Assembly: GCA_030065205.1 (NCBI GenBank)
Contig: JASJDN010000015.1
Coordinates: 62,001-126,000, forward strand
DNA from: Crocosphaera sp.
GTDB lineage: Bacteria > Cyanobacteriota > Cyanobacteriia > Cyanobacteriales > Microcystaceae
DNA length: 64,000 nucleotides
Reading direction: 5' to 3'
The notes under the pieces were generated by a model. The model was not told the DNA's origin. It saw only the letters and a program-made list of their open reading frames with translations, and made no database searches. Positions 8,711-19,200 of the stretch are shown one piece after another. The translations under genes and the position numbers were made by a program. Position 1 is the stretch's first letter; each line of letters starts with the position of its first letter.

Positions 8711-10078
8711 ATGCAACTTTCTGATAACTCCAATAACAGTTTTAACTTTCAACAAGCATTAGAAGAAGACATGAAAGGATTTGATCCTAAAAATCCACCG
8801 AAACAAGAATTAATTGATAGTTGTGTTCACTGTGGTTTTTGTTTATCTACCTGTCCTAGTTATCGCGTTATCGGAAAAGAAATGGATTCTCCGAGAGGAA
8901 GAATTTATTTAATGGATGCGATTAATAAAGGACAAGCAACCTTAGATGAGACGACTACGCAACATTTTGACAGTTGTTTAGGGTGTTTAGCTTGTGTTTC
9001 TACTTGTCCAGCAGGAGTCCAATATGATAGTTTAATTGCAGCAACAAGACCCCAAGTAGAAAGAAATCAACCTAGAAATTTTGCTGATCAACTCATTAGA
9101 AGTATTATTTTTAACTTATTTCCTTATCCTGAAAGATTAAAAATTTTCCTTCCTTTACTTTGGGTGTATCAAAACTTAGGAATTCAAAAACTTGTACGGG
9201 TAACAGGGTTATTAAAATATATCTCTCCCCGTTTAGCAGCAATGGAGTCTATTCTACCTACAATAACCCTAGACTCTTTTAAACAAAATTATCCTGATGT
9301 TATCCCCGCACAAGGAAAAAAACGCTATCGTGTAGGAGTAGTTTTAGGGTGTGTTCAACGATTATTTTTCTCCCCTGTTAATGAAGCAACTGTTAGGGTT
9401 TTAACCGCTAATGGATGCGAAGTTGTCATTCCTAAAACACAGGGATGTTGTGCAGCTTTACCAGCACATCAGGGACAAGAAAAACAAGCACAAGAATTAG
9501 CAAAACAGATGATTGATAGCTTTGCTAATACCGACGTTGATTACGTTATTATTAATGCTGCTGGATGTGGTCACACTTTAAAAGAATATGGTCATATTTT
9601 AGCTGATGATCCAGAGTATAAAGAAAAAGGTGAAAATTTTTCTAATCAAGTTAAAGATATTCAAGAATTTTTAGCAGAAATTGAATTAAAAACTCCATTA
9701 TCTCCTGTAACTGATGATGATTTACCTGTCGTTTATCAAGATGCTTGTCATCTATTACACGGACAAAAAATAAGTTTACAACCTCGTCAACTTCTTAAAC
9801 AAATTCCAGGGATCACATTAAAAGAACCCATTGATGCTGCTTTATGTTGTGGAAGTGCAGGGGTTTATAACATGTTACAACCAGAGGTTGCTGATGAGTT
9901 AGGCCAACAAAAAGTTAATAATTTAATGAATACAGGAGCAAAATTAATTGCATCCCCAAACCCTGGATGTTCTTTACAAATCAAAAAGCATTTAAACCGG
10001 CAAGGAAAAGATATTAAATTAATGCACCCGATAGAATTATTAGACTATTCTATTAGAGGAATTAAAATTAATTGGTAA
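8711..10078 (+). CDS. glcF: Glycolate dehydrogenase iron-sulfur subunit GlcF
   Basis: GlcF carries the Fe-S clusters that move electrons from the flavin subunits to the membrane. Two ferredoxin-type motifs are visible, CVHCGFCLSTCP (about 38-49) and CLGCLACVSTCP (about 89-100). Two CCG-type cysteine-rich domains follow, with CCAALPAHQGQ, DACHLLHGQK and CCGSAGVYN. The 455-residue length matches the family. It follows glcE at 27 bases and should be its partner. Confidence 0.9.
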   Translation: MQLSDNSNNSFNFQQALEEDMKGFDPKNPPKQELIDSCVHCGFCLSTCPSYRVIGKEMDSPRGRIYLMDAINKGQATLDETTTQHFDSCLGCLACVSTCPAGVQYDSLIAATRPQVERNQPRNFADQLIRSIIFNLFPYPERLKIFLPLLWVYQNLGIQKLVRVTGLLKYISPRLAAMESILPTITLDSFKQNYPDVIPAQGKKRYRVGVVLGCVQRLFFSPVNEATVRVLTANGCEVVIPKTQGCCAALPAHQGQEKQAQELAKQMIDSFANTDVDYVIINAAGCGHTLKEYGHILADDPEYKEKGENFSNQVKDIQEFLAEIELKTPLSPVTDDDLPVVYQDACHLLHGQKISLQPRQLLKQIPGITLKEPIDAALCCGSAGVYNMLQPEVADELGQQKVNNLMNTGAKLIASPNPGCSLQIKKHLNRQGKDIKLMHPIELLDYSIRGIKINW

Positions 10079-10189
10079 TTTACTAGGTGTATCTTGTCAA
10101 TGCTACAATCGATATGAATTCAAGATTGGTACTTGATTGAGACTATAATCAAAAAAAATTAATTTAGTTGCAACGACATCGAGATAAAA

Positions 10190-10417
10190 ATGAATCAAAA
10201 ATTAGTTAATTCCTTAGTTGAGATTATTCGATCTTTATCGTAAGAAGAACGTCACATGATTAAAGAAAAATTATTTTTAGATACTAATCAAGTAACCACA
10301 CAAGAAATGATCGACTTAACTCAAAAAAGTAATTCCTTTGATTTTCTCAATGATGAACCCGATCTTTACACCTTAGAAGATGGAGAAGCTATTTTTAGAG
10401 AACAGTTTAAACTTTGA
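10190..10417 (+). pseudogene. Small antitoxin-like gene broken by one nonsense codon
   Basis: Reading from ATG 10190 gives MNQKLVNSLVEIIRSLS, then TAA at 10241-10243, then EERHMIKEKLFLDTNQ continuing in the same frame to a stop at 10417. A CAA or GAA in place of TAA would restore a 75-residue protein like the small cyanobacterial proteins with an N-terminal LV..L..II..LS..ER helix, several of which are toxin partners. An internal ATG at 10256 could start a 53-residue fragment. No toxin lies next to it; the rest of 10079-10515 looks empty. Confidence 0.65.
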
Positions 10418-10515
10418 TCAATTCTATCAGTAAACACTAATTTAATTTCTTGTCTTCCCACAAAATAAACCTTGTGCTACTCTTAAATGAGATAGGATTC
10501 TAGAATTGTTAACTA

Positions 10516-11238
10516 ATGTTATACTTCAAGAGACGAACTAACAACAAAACACCTAAAAAAAAAGGTCAATTTTGTCGTAACTTATTAACAATTACTGTAA
10601 TAATATGTGTTGCTTTTTTTATTTTGATCGTCTCGATAGATTGGTATATTGGCACTCAATTTAACCAGTCTATTTACTCCAATATTAATCAAGTTCCTAA
10701 ACGAAAAATCGCTTTAGTTTTAGGAACAGCTAAATATATTCAGCAATCTGGACAAACTTATTATAATGCTTATTATGTGTATCGAATAAAAGCTGCTGCG
10801 AAATTATATCAAACGAAAAAAGTAGATGGAATTTTAGTTTCAGGAGATAACTCAACCCAATTTTATGATGAACCCAGTCAAATGACTCAAGATTTAGTTA
10901 AACTGGGGGTTCCCTCTCAATATATTACTCAAGATTATGCAGGGTTTAGGACTTTAGATTCCATTGTACGAGCTAAAGAAGTTTTTGGGTTAGAAAGTTA
11001 TACAATTGTGTCTCAAACATTCCATTGTCAACGAGCATTGTATATTGCACAAGCTAAAGGACAAAATCCCATTGCGTTTGCTGCATCGGATATCCAAACT
11101 GTTGCCGGGATAAAAACAAGATTGAGAGAAGTTTTAGCTCGATTTAAAGCTTTTTTAGACTGTAAAATACTAAAGACTCATCCAAAGTTCCTGGGAACAC
11201 CTGAAACCATTAATTACCGATCGCACAGAGATAGATAA
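10516..11238 (+). CDS. SanA/YdcF-like DUF218 envelope protein
   Basis: The 240-residue protein has a basic N-terminus, one transmembrane helix (about residues 22-45) and a DUF218 domain: ALVLGTAKYI, VYRIKAAAKLY, GILVSGDN, DYAGFRTLDSIVRA and VSQTFHCQRALYIA. SanA-type proteins sit in the inner membrane facing the periplasm and affect envelope permeability in enterobacteria; the exact reaction is unknown. Nothing nearby suggests a specific partner. Confidence 0.8.
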   Translation: MLYFKRRTNNKTPKKKGQFCRNLLTITVIICVAFFILIVSIDWYIGTQFNQSIYSNINQVPKRKIALVLGTAKYIQQSGQTYYNAYYVYRIKAAAKLYQTKKVDGILVSGDNSTQFYDEPSQMTQDLVKLGVPSQYITQDYAGFRTLDSIVRAKEVFGLESYTIVSQTFHCQRALYIAQAKGQNPIAFAASDIQTVAGIKTRLREVLARFKAFLDCKILKTHPKFLGTPETINYRSHRDR

Positions 11239-11268
11239 TAAGCAGATTAGCGCAAATAAAAGCATAAT

Positions 11269-11328
11269 GTGGGTAATGCTAAATAAAGCTAAATCCTTGA
11301 TAAAAAGAGCCTTATTGGCATTACCCAC
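11269..11328. repeat. Palindromic intergenic repeat
   Basis: gtgggtaatgc (11269-11279) and gcattacccac (11318-11328) form a perfect 11-base inverted pair around a 38-base loop, between the convergent SanA-like gene and heme oxygenase. It resembles the ggtgggcaa/ttgcccacc palindromes at 43955-44008 and 53650-53856, so it is probably another member of that dispersed repeat class. Confidence 0.6.
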
Positions 11329-11411
11329 CCTATAACTATTGTTAGTTGGATGAAGAGTTTTCTGAGAGTTTTCTGAGGAGTCGTCGAACCTAAACCAAGC
11401 AGTCAGAATTA

Positions 11412-12125
11412 TTATTCTGCTGTGACTAACTCGGTGCTTCCCTTCGTACGACGACGGGTTAAGGTATTAAATAACATAATACCAATGGCTTTAACTAAGT
11501 TACCTTCTAACTCCATAAACATCTTCATGTTCATGCCAAAAGCAGCATTAGCTTCATCAACGATTTTTTCGGCTGTTGCTTGATCAATCGGCAATTCATT
11601 TAATGCCTGACGATACTTATTTTTAAAAGCTTTTTCATCAGAAATGCTTTCAAACTCATAGAAAGCTGTCCCATTTTCCCCTAAATTCATCGCCCGTTGA
11701 GCAATTTTCTTGAGAATTTGTCCCCCAGATAAATCCCCTAAATAACGGGTGTAAGAATGTGCTGCTAATAATTCAGGTTGAGTTTCAGCTACGTCATGAA
11801 TTCGTGCGACATAAGCTTTTGCAGCTTCAGAAGGACTGACTTCATTGCGCCAATTAGCCCCATAATAAAAGCATAAATCTTTCTCTAAAGATTGCTTACG
11901 ATTTAACTGGGGAAAGTAAATTTTTGAAACCAATTCGTGATGGCTTAGTTTCTCCATTTCCTCTTCCATAGCACTATAGACAAAATAGAGATTAGCCACC
12001 AATGTTCGATAGGAATTCTTTTCGACAACTCCTTTTAAAAAACACTTGACAAAACCAACATTTTCTGCCATTGTATGGGACTTTTTTGTACCTTCCCGTA
12101 ACATGGTTGCTAAATTAACGCTCAT
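11412..12125 (-). CDS. ho1: Heme oxygenase
   Basis: Heme oxygenase opens heme to biliverdin, the first committed step to phycobilins, using ferredoxin. The start is set at ATG 12125 (MSVNLATMLREGTKK), giving 237 residues as usual for the family; an upstream extension to 12227 is open but not typical. The proximal His is in KKSHTMAEN, and the GDLSGGQ distal-helix signature is present (RYLGDLSGGQILKKI). AGGA lies about 10 bases before the chosen ATG. It is followed on the same strand, upstream, by psbO, but a terminator separates the two. Confidence 0.93.
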   Translation of the reverse strand: MSVNLATMLREGTKKSHTMAENVGFVKCFLKGVVEKNSYRTLVANLYFVYSAMEEEMEKLSHHELVSKIYFPQLNRKQSLEKDLCFYYGANWRNEVSPSEAAKAYVARIHDVAETQPELLAAHSYTRYLGDLSGGQILKKIAQRAMNLGENGTAFYEFESISDEKAFKNKYRQALNELPIDQATAEKIVDEANAAFGMNMKMFMELEGNLVKAIGIMLFNTLTRRRTKGSTELVTAE

Positions 12126-12337
12126 TCTATCTTTTCCTGTTATTTTTAAGTGAACACTAGATCGGTGACTTAATGACAAACGTTTAAAAAACCGCCTAGT
12201 TGTGTAGCGTATCTTAATCTGGTGCAAATTTTTATTAAGAATTCTTACAAAAGGAGAAAGAAGTGTGACAACCGTTAATTTTTAAGGGTTATTTAATTGT
12301 TAAAAAATGTAAAGATTTCAATTATTAATGATGTATT

Positions 12338-12360
12338 AAAAAAAGGGGCGCATTGCCCCT
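12338..12360 (-). terminator. Intrinsic terminator of psbO
   Basis: On the minus strand AGGGGC-aatgc-type stem GCCCCT (12344-12349 / 12355-12360) is followed directly by a run of T (complement of 12337-12343). It lies 40 bases past the psbO stop and is a classic rho-independent terminator that isolates psbO from heme oxygenase. Confidence 0.85.
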
Positions 12361-12399
12361 TCAGTTTATAGAAATTATGAAAAATTCCTGTCACCCTTT

Positions 12400-13224
12400 T
12401 TATTCAGGGGTAACACGAGCATAGAAAGTACCTCGAATTTTAACTTCAACGGGTTCTTTCGCCCCTAAATCGGTATCGGAAGGCTGTTCGCTTTCAAATA
12501 CTCCGCCAATTTCTCCTGTTTCCTTATCTACCTTGGTCACTTGAAGAGAAATTGATCCTTGACCGATGGGGGTTTGTTTGACGTTAGCATAGTCTTCCTT
12601 ATCGGCTGTTGCAGGTAAAGCAACGGCGTTATCATAACCAGTAGCTAATCCACGACCTTTAGGATCTAAGAAAGTCGCACCGCGATAAGAGGGAACTCTA
12701 AAATCACCTTCAAAATCGATAGAACTATTGATAGAAGTAAATCCAGGTTCAGTTTTACCCACTAAGTTTTTAATAGTGAAGAAGAAAGGAACTTGTTCTC
12801 CTCCAGGTAATTGAACCGTAACCGGTTGGAAGTCAATCCCCCCTTCTTCTACAAAGGTAACCACACCCTCTTCATCAACGGTAATTGTTCCACTAATTTG
12901 CTCTAAGCTAGTGGTGTAACGGGTTAATAACTTCCCAGGAACATACTCTGCTTCTTGGCGTTTATTAACCGGTTCTTCCTTAACAAAATATTCTTGGGGT
13001 TCCAAACATAAATCATCAACGAAATAGGTTTGACCGGGTTCGATGGGAATAGAACCCCGTGTAAACTCAGAAATTTGGGGACATTTGTTAGCTAGTCCGG
13101 TGTTTAAAATTTCGTCGTAGGTTAGGTCTTGAGGGTTGACCGCATTGGCCGGTCCTTCGCTACAAGCGGTAATTAACCCTAAACATAAGGCAAAAAAAGC
13201 AATCAGTAATGCACGAAACCTCAT
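12400..13224 (-). CDS. psbO: Photosystem II manganese-stabilizing protein PsbO
   Basis: PsbO is the extrinsic lumenal protein that stabilises the Mn4CaO5 cluster of photosystem II. The signal sequence (MRFRALLIAFFALCLGLITAC) ends in a Cys, so lipid attachment is possible. The mature part begins LTYDEILNTGLANKCPQ and has the conserved pair of Cys (NKCPQ, DDLCLEP). The beta-barrel motifs GKLLTRYTTSLEQI and GKGRGLATGYDNA-like sequence near residue 190 match the family. ATG at 13224 has GAGG at a 6-base spacing, whereas the ATG at 13230 would sit directly on it, so 13224 is chosen. Confidence 0.95.
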   Translation of the reverse strand: MRFRALLIAFFALCLGLITACSEGPANAVNPQDLTYDEILNTGLANKCPQISEFTRGSIPIEPGQTYFVDDLCLEPQEYFVKEEPVNKRQEAEYVPGKLLTRYTTSLEQISGTITVDEEGVVTFVEEGGIDFQPVTVQLPGGEQVPFFFTIKNLVGKTEPGFTSINSSIDFEGDFRVPSYRGATFLDPKGRGLATGYDNAVALPATADKEDYANVKQTPIGQGSISLQVTKVDKETGEIGGVFESEQPSDTDLGAKEPVEVKIRGTFYARVTPE

Positions 13225-13441
13225 AATCATCCTCGCTTTGTTAATCTCAAATTAAAATGTCTTGTCCCTACGGCCATCACTCATAACAGGCTATTGCTTG
13301 ACATCTAATGGACAAGTTAGGCAATCGTATCGGGATCTACTCTACCAAAATTCGTCCCCAACATCCCTTTTAAGTTGGGAATTCTTTTGACCCGAAAATC
13401 TTTTATTATTGGTATGGCCAGGGAAAAGAGCAGGAATTTAG

Positions 13442-13798
13442 ATGGAACCAACAAACAGACCAGCAACAACCGATCAGTCCCTTAACCCCTCTAACGGTTC
13501 TTTTCCAGCGTCTCTAGAAGAGATTGTTATTAGGGTCAAGACAGCATCCCAGCAATGTGAGGATGATCCTCATCAGTTACTTGAGTTACTGCGAACCCTT
13601 GAAAAGTTACATCAAGATATTCGGGTTAATTTATTTGAACCTTCTTTACCGAACACCCGTAACGATTTATATCATTTATTACTGGATATTGAAGAGACGG
13701 GAGGATGGCCTTATATTACGCGGATGAAACTTGAAGCTTTTTTACAAAATCTGGCTTCAGATATGAATATATCTGATGATAATGAATCAACTTCTTGA
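13442..13798 (+). CDS. Conserved small protein of unknown function
   Basis: The 118-residue soluble protein has a polar N-terminus and a helical core (ASLEEIVIRVKTASQQ, LLELLRTLEKLHQDI, DLYHLLLDIEETGGW). No catalytic motif or membrane segment is visible, and I do not know the family. It is divergent from psbO and is followed by its own terminator, so it seems to be a single-gene unit. Confidence 0.65.
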   Translation: MEPTNRPATTDQSLNPSNGSFPASLEEIVIRVKTASQQCEDDPHQLLELLRTLEKLHQDIRVNLFEPSLPNTRNDLYHLLLDIEETGGWPYITRMKLEAFLQNLASDMNISDDNESTS

Positions 13799-13831
13799 TT
13801 TTTGAGATATAAGAAATAACAGTTGAATAAC

Positions 13832-13862
13832 CCTACCGTATAGATTCGGTAGGAATTTTTTA
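13832..13862 (+). terminator. Intrinsic terminator
   Basis: cctaccg (13832-13838) and cggtagg (13847-13853) pair around an 8-base loop and are followed by aattttttatt. It ends the 13442-13798 transcript and separates it from the operon that starts at 14009. Confidence 0.85.
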
Positions 13863-14008
13863 TTGGTTAAGAAGCGTAACAAAATCAACTGACTGGTTGA
13901 TAGGAATTGATAAAATAACAAGTAAGGACTTATTAATATATTCAACCACATTTCAGGGTTTCTCTGTCTTAATTGGTAATACAAAGATAGAGAGAGGGAG
14001 GGAATATT

Positions 14009-14347
14009 ATGCCTAATATACGCGGTCAGTTTAAGTTGTCTGAGAACGATGATCGTCCAGTTTTTATTGAAGTTGAAAGACCCAGAGCTTCTAATGTTAC
14101 ATTAGTTTCCTCTGATGGACTAACAGTTGCTCAAGGAAATATGTCTTTTGAAGATGCTTTAGATGGTGTGAAACCGGTGGTTTCAAAATTGTTTGAAAAG
14201 CTTCAAGACATGGCGAAACCAACCAGTGAAGTCGAAGTGAAGTTTGGATTAAAATTTACAGCCGATGCTGGAGCCATTTTTGCTAAGGTTGGTAGCGAAG
14301 TTAACTATGAAATCACCTTAAAATGGCAAAATAATCAAGCACAATAG
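14009..14347 (+). CDS. TRYPCO1 (CU044_2847-like) domain protein, trypsin-linked conflict module
   Basis: The 112-residue protein begins MPNIRGQFKLSENDDRP and has the beta-rich plan of the trypsin-co-occurring domain: FIEVERPR, VTLVSSDGLTVAQGNMSFEDAL, KPVVSKLFEKLQDM, then EVKFGLKFTADAGAIFAKVGSEVNYEITLKW. Such proteins are found beside or fused to trypsin-like proteases in predicted NTP-dependent conflict systems. Here the next gene indeed starts with a trypsin domain, 35 bases downstream. GGAGGGAATATT before the ATG is a good ribosome site. The biochemical role is unknown; it may be a substrate or adaptor of the protease. Confidence 0.75.
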   Translation: MPNIRGQFKLSENDDRPVFIEVERPRASNVTLVSSDGLTVAQGNMSFEDALDGVKPVVSKLFEKLQDMAKPTSEVEVKFGLKFTADAGAIFAKVGSEVNYEITLKWQNNQAQ

Positions 14348-14382
14348 ATATTTTAAAATTAATTGTCAGGAGATAAAGAATC

Positions 14383-16263
14383 ATGAATGCGACAGAGCCT
14401 ATTAGCAATATTTTTAACACCACTCACTTACCATTAGTTCGTATTTATCGGGTTAATGCAGGGCAGATGTCGGGGATGGGTTTACTGTTTTCGGATAAAC
14501 ATATTTTGACCTGTTCCCATGTTGTTACTGGTATTTTAAATGAGGAAAATAAGATTGATGTAGACTTTCCTTATAGTCAATTTCAAGGAAAATTAACAGC
14601 CGAAAAAGTATGGTCAAATCCTGAAAATGGTATTGATGGATCAGTGGTTTATCTACACGATACTCAAAGAATTAATCAGGGTGAAGATATTGCTATTTTA
14701 GAAATCGAAAAACCAGACCAAATTCCAACAGAAATTAAACCATTTCAATTAATAGAAGTAATAGAAACCGAGGAAATTAAGAATAACGCTCTTGTCCGAA
14801 TTAAAGGTTATCCTCAAGGTGAAGCACAAGATATAACTGTTCAGGGAAATATAGAGACATATACAGACAAAGGATGGATACAAATTAATGGGCAGTTTGG
14901 TCATCCTGGAGTTCAAGCAGGTTATAGTGGTTCTCCCGTTTGGAATCAAAGATTACAAACATTTATGGGAATAACGATTGCAATATTTGAACCAGATGAA
15001 AACAATGGTCAAGCTACCACCAGTTTTATGATTCCTAATTCTATTTTAAAAAAGGTTGTTCCTGGATACTTTCACTTATTTAATGGAAATGGTCAAGAAA
15101 ATATCATTGGTCAATACTCAAATATTATTGACCAATTAAGAGGACCAGGGTTAGTGATTCCATTTATCGGGCCTCGAATTAATCTTGATTTTTATCGTGA
15201 ACTTGAAGACAAACTCATTGATGAAGTTGGACAACGTATCTTAGGACAAAATGAATGGAATACTTTAAATGAAAAGCAGAAAAAAATGGCATTAATTGAA
15301 CAATTAATTGGGATTCCTTGGCCAGAATGTCCTTATTTAATTCATGAAAGACCCGGAGATGATCGACAACAGTCTTCGTGTCCGGTTATTCATGGATTAG
15401 AAGGTAATGCTCAAGAGTTAAACTATGAACAAGATTTATCTGTGATTAAAAGAAATATCCGCTATTTATCTCTATATTTTAAGATGTGGTTAGACGCTTT
15501 TAATACAGATAATGACGAAAGAATTCGCAATTTTTATAGCCAGTTAACTCAACTTTTTCCAACAGATAATGATAATATTCCAACAAATAATGATAATAGT
15601 AGCAAATTTTATGAATTTTTAGCTCGATTTTCTAAATCTAGGAGAGATTGCCGAGTTCCTGATCTTCCTTTTAAGTTAATCATAACTAGCAATTTTGATG
15701 TTCAACTAACAAGAAAGTTTAATTATTATGAAGTTCCTTATGACTTAGTATTCTATGTGGCTGATGGCTCAGAAAAAGGGAAATTTAAACATAAATCTCC
15801 TGATTTTAATGAAATTCATCTTATTGAGACAGAGGAATATGATGAATTTAAAATTGGAGAACGTCCCATTATTCTTCAATTATATGGTAGATGGGATAAG
15901 AATTTAACTCATGAGTCAATCGATGTGTTTAAAAATAACTTTTTTGTTATTGATCAAATACAGTTTAACGGGTTATTGAATAGCCTAAAGAATCTTCCTA
16001 ATCAAATACTAGAAATCATAAAAAATAATCATGTTTTATTTGTTGGTTGTAATTCCAATGATTATGAATTACAGATGATTATCCAGCAACTATATATGAG
16101 TAGACCATCAGCAAAGTCTTGGTTAATGACTCACAAGCAGCTAGGAAATTCTCGTAAATTAGCCGAAAGTATCTGGGATAATTTTAACACAGAAATAAAG
16201 CCAATTGGACAAACAATAGAAGAATTTTCTGAAACCCTAACAAATAAAATGATTCCAAATTAA
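14383..16263 (+). CDS. Trypsin-like protease fused to a SIR2-like domain
   Basis: Residues 1-225 form a trypsin-like serine protease: His46 (TCSHVV), Asp102 (GEDIAILEI) and Ser182 (GYSGSPVW). Residues about 250-620 look like a SIR2 NAD-binding domain: FIGPRIN (about 262), TSNFD (435-439), LQLYGRWD (Tyr501) and LFVGCNSNDYELQ. SIR2 domains in defence systems often destroy NAD+, but the family's catalytic His (KLHG) is Tyr501 here. The gene sits between a TRYPCO1 gene and an nSTAND1-WD40 gene with gaps of 35 and 25 bases, and has the ribosome site AGGAGATAAAG. I infer a protease-effector in a STAND-type conflict system. Confidence 0.8.
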   Translation: MNATEPISNIFNTTHLPLVRIYRVNAGQMSGMGLLFSDKHILTCSHVVTGILNEENKIDVDFPYSQFQGKLTAEKVWSNPENGIDGSVVYLHDTQRINQGEDIAILEIEKPDQIPTEIKPFQLIEVIETEEIKNNALVRIKGYPQGEAQDITVQGNIETYTDKGWIQINGQFGHPGVQAGYSGSPVWNQRLQTFMGITIAIFEPDENNGQATTSFMIPNSILKKVVPGYFHLFNGNGQENIIGQYSNIIDQLRGPGLVIPFIGPRINLDFYRELEDKLIDEVGQRILGQNEWNTLNEKQKKMALIEQLIGIPWPECPYLIHERPGDDRQQSSCPVIHGLEGNAQELNYEQDLSVIKRNIRYLSLYFKMWLDAFNTDNDERIRNFYSQLTQLFPTDNDNIPTNNDNSSKFYEFLARFSKSRRDCRVPDLPFKLIITSNFDVQLTRKFNYYEVPYDLVFYVADGSEKGKFKHKSPDFNEIHLIETEEYDEFKIGERPIILQLYGRWDKNLTHESIDVFKNNFFVIDQIQFNGLLNSLKNLPNQILEIIKNNHVLFVGCNSNDYELQMIIQQLYMSRPSAKSWLMTHKQLGNSRKLAESIWDNFNTEIKPIGQTIEEFSETLTNKMIPN

Positions 16264-16288
16264 AGAAACAATTATCAGGAGGACAATC

Positions 16289-19200
16289 ATGGTTAATACA
16301 AGTGAAAAGCGGAAAAAAACAACAACCTCAGAAAATAACTTAATGAGGCAAGATAAGCCCCAAAGAACTTATTTTTTAGAGATGCCATATAAAGGATTAG
16401 AACCCTTTTCTGAAGAAGATTCAAAGATATTTTGTTGTAGAGAGCGAGATATTGAACGCATTATTACTAAACTAAAATTGTGGAAGTTCAATATTCTTTA
16501 TGGAAAAAGTGGCGTTGGAAAAAGTTCGCTAGTTCATGCAGGAATCGTTCATAATCTCTTAAAAAAAGCAAAAGAAAATATTATTGATTATGGGTATCCT
16601 AAATTAGCAGTAGTTGTCTTTCCTTTAGAAGAAGAAAAATATCTTTCTCATCTTTCAGTGAAGCAAACTCTTGAAAAAGTAAAAGAAAAAATTGAAGAAC
16701 AAATCAAAACACTTCAGCAGGAAATTTATGAACAAGAACATCTATTGTTAATTGAATGCTCTTTAGATTCACCAACTAATTCATTATCAGAAACCATACA
16801 AAAATGGAGCGAAAAAATACAGGGAACAATTTATTTTATTTTTGACCAATTTGAAGCTAATTTTTTTGAAGATGAAGGGATGGAAAATTCATTAACCCAA
16901 GAACTGATCCATGCAATTACTTCTTCTACTATTCCTTTACATTCTTTAGTCGTTATTCGTAAAGATTTTTTAGCTGATTTAGATTGTTTTAAAGGCAAAA
17001 TTGATGAGCTTTTTGACCATCGCTTAGAACTAAAAACTCTTTCAAGAGAACAAGCAGAAAAGGCAATTACTGAACCTTTGGAAACTTATAATAAGAATAC
17101 AAAGGAGACATCATTAGAAGCATTAAAAGTTGATGAAGATATCTCAGAACTTTGTAAAGCAATTTTTTGTGAAGGACAAGTAGGAGATGAAGAAAATGAA
17201 CCCATTGAATTATTATTGTTACAGTTGGTTATGAAGTCTATTTGGGAAGAAGAAGTTAAGCAGTGTAATGAGCATAAAAAGTCTAAAATTTTTCTCAAAA
17301 AAGAAACTTTTGACAATTTGGGAAAAACTCAGGGAATTGCTGAAAAACATTTACGTAATTCTCTCAGTGAACTTGCAAAAATTGATGAATTAAAGACTTG
17401 TAAACAACTTGAATTCATTCTTGCTGTACTTTTTCAAGCTTTAGTCAGTGCTGCTGCACGTAAAATCCCTCGAACGATTGAAGAATTAGAACAACATCCT
17501 CTTATTGAAAATTTTTATAAAGACCATAATCTCCAGTCATTGACTCATGAGCAATTAGAACTGGTGTTAGATAAACTTGCTGAATTTCGCATTTTGCGAA
17601 AACTGCCTAAGAATCAATATGAAATTTTTCATGAAGTATTTTGTCAGGTGATCTTAGCATGGACAACTGAAAAACTTCAAGAATTAGAAAAAAGGAAAAC
17701 CCAAAGAGAACTCAATCAGTATACTCTGATAGCACAAAACTTAGCCTTCCAAGCTTCTCAAAAACACCAAAATCGAGAATATGATCTAAGTTTAAGCTTA
17801 GCTTATGAATCCTATCATTTTTCTCAGAAAAATCCAGGTGGTCAAGGTAATGGAATTATTCATAGAGTGCTTCGAGAATTGTTAGAAAAACCTGATGTTT
17901 TTACGAGTGAACCTTTACTCCCTCCACACAATAAAGAGGTATCAGTGGTTGCTTTTAGTCCCAAAGGAAAATGGTTAGCGTCAGGAAGTTATGATTGCAC
18001 AGTTCATATTTACAAGACGAATAATCTTGAACAGAAATTCTTGTCTTTAGATTGTTATTCTAGTCATTTTGAAGGGATTCATGCACTAGCTTTTGATGAG
18101 GAAGAGAAGAAGTTAGCAGTGGGAAGTCATTACGGAAATGTTTATCTAGCGGATTTAACTCAAGATAACCCCCCTCTTGATCGTTTGTATTCCCATGAAG
18201 ATGATTATTTGTATTTCCATGAAGAAATTGAAAATGATCAAAAGAAAATAATCAATTCTATCGCTTTTAGTCCAGATGGGAAATATTTAGCTTCTGGTAG
18301 TACGGATCGAACAGTAGAAATTTTTGATCTAGAAAATTTGAGGGTCAAACACACTTTACGACATAAAGATTGGATTTGGTCAGTAGCCTTTAATCCTAAA
18401 AAATCCCAACAATTAGCAGTAGGCTGTCGTAATGGAACCGTTATTTTGTACGATTTACATCAACTGGATCAAGGCAAACCAAAGGCGCAAACTTTAAGTA
18501 TCCATGTCGCACCAAATTGGTATAAACATAATGAAAATATCTTACGGGAAAGAGAAATTCTTTGTGTTGCTTTTTCACCAGATGGTCATACTTTAGCTGC
18601 AGGGGGTCGAGATACGATTATTCGACTATGGGATCTCGAACACCTTAGCCCTGATGATCAAGTCCCTAAAGTGTCGCGGAAATTAATTGGCCATCAAAAT
18701 ATGGTGCAATCCCTGTCCTTTAGTCCTGATGGTCTTATGCTGGCTTCAGGTAGTGACGATAAAAATATCAGAATTTGGTATTTATCTGAGGAAAAACCCT
18801 TATCTATGGTATTGAAAACCCAATCGGTTCTAGGAATCAGTTCCTTAGCTTTCAATCCCAATCCAAACAAACCAATGTTAGTATCGGGTAGTTGGGATAA
18901 TTCTGAATCTCTAACTCAAAACCAGATATCATCATCTCAAGTACCTAATGTTTTATTGTGGCACTGGGAAAAAGAGAAGTTAACCTCTCTCAGAGAATTA
19001 AAAGGACACGAAGGAGTTGTCAAAGCCGTCGCTTTTAGTAAAAATGATCAATACTTAGTTTCCACTGGTTATGACAAAACCGTGAAGCGATGGACATGGA
19101 AAGATAATCTTCCTGGTGAGGAACAATGCAAGGATTTCTTACCAAAACCACCAAAAGAACAGAGAACCCTTGCTATTAACCAAGAAAACTCTCTAATTGC

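Noticed and set aside
14749-14949. Minus-strand frame of 66 codons inside the trypsin-SIR2 gene
   Set aside because: No ribosome site or family resemblance, and the sense gene is continuous there.
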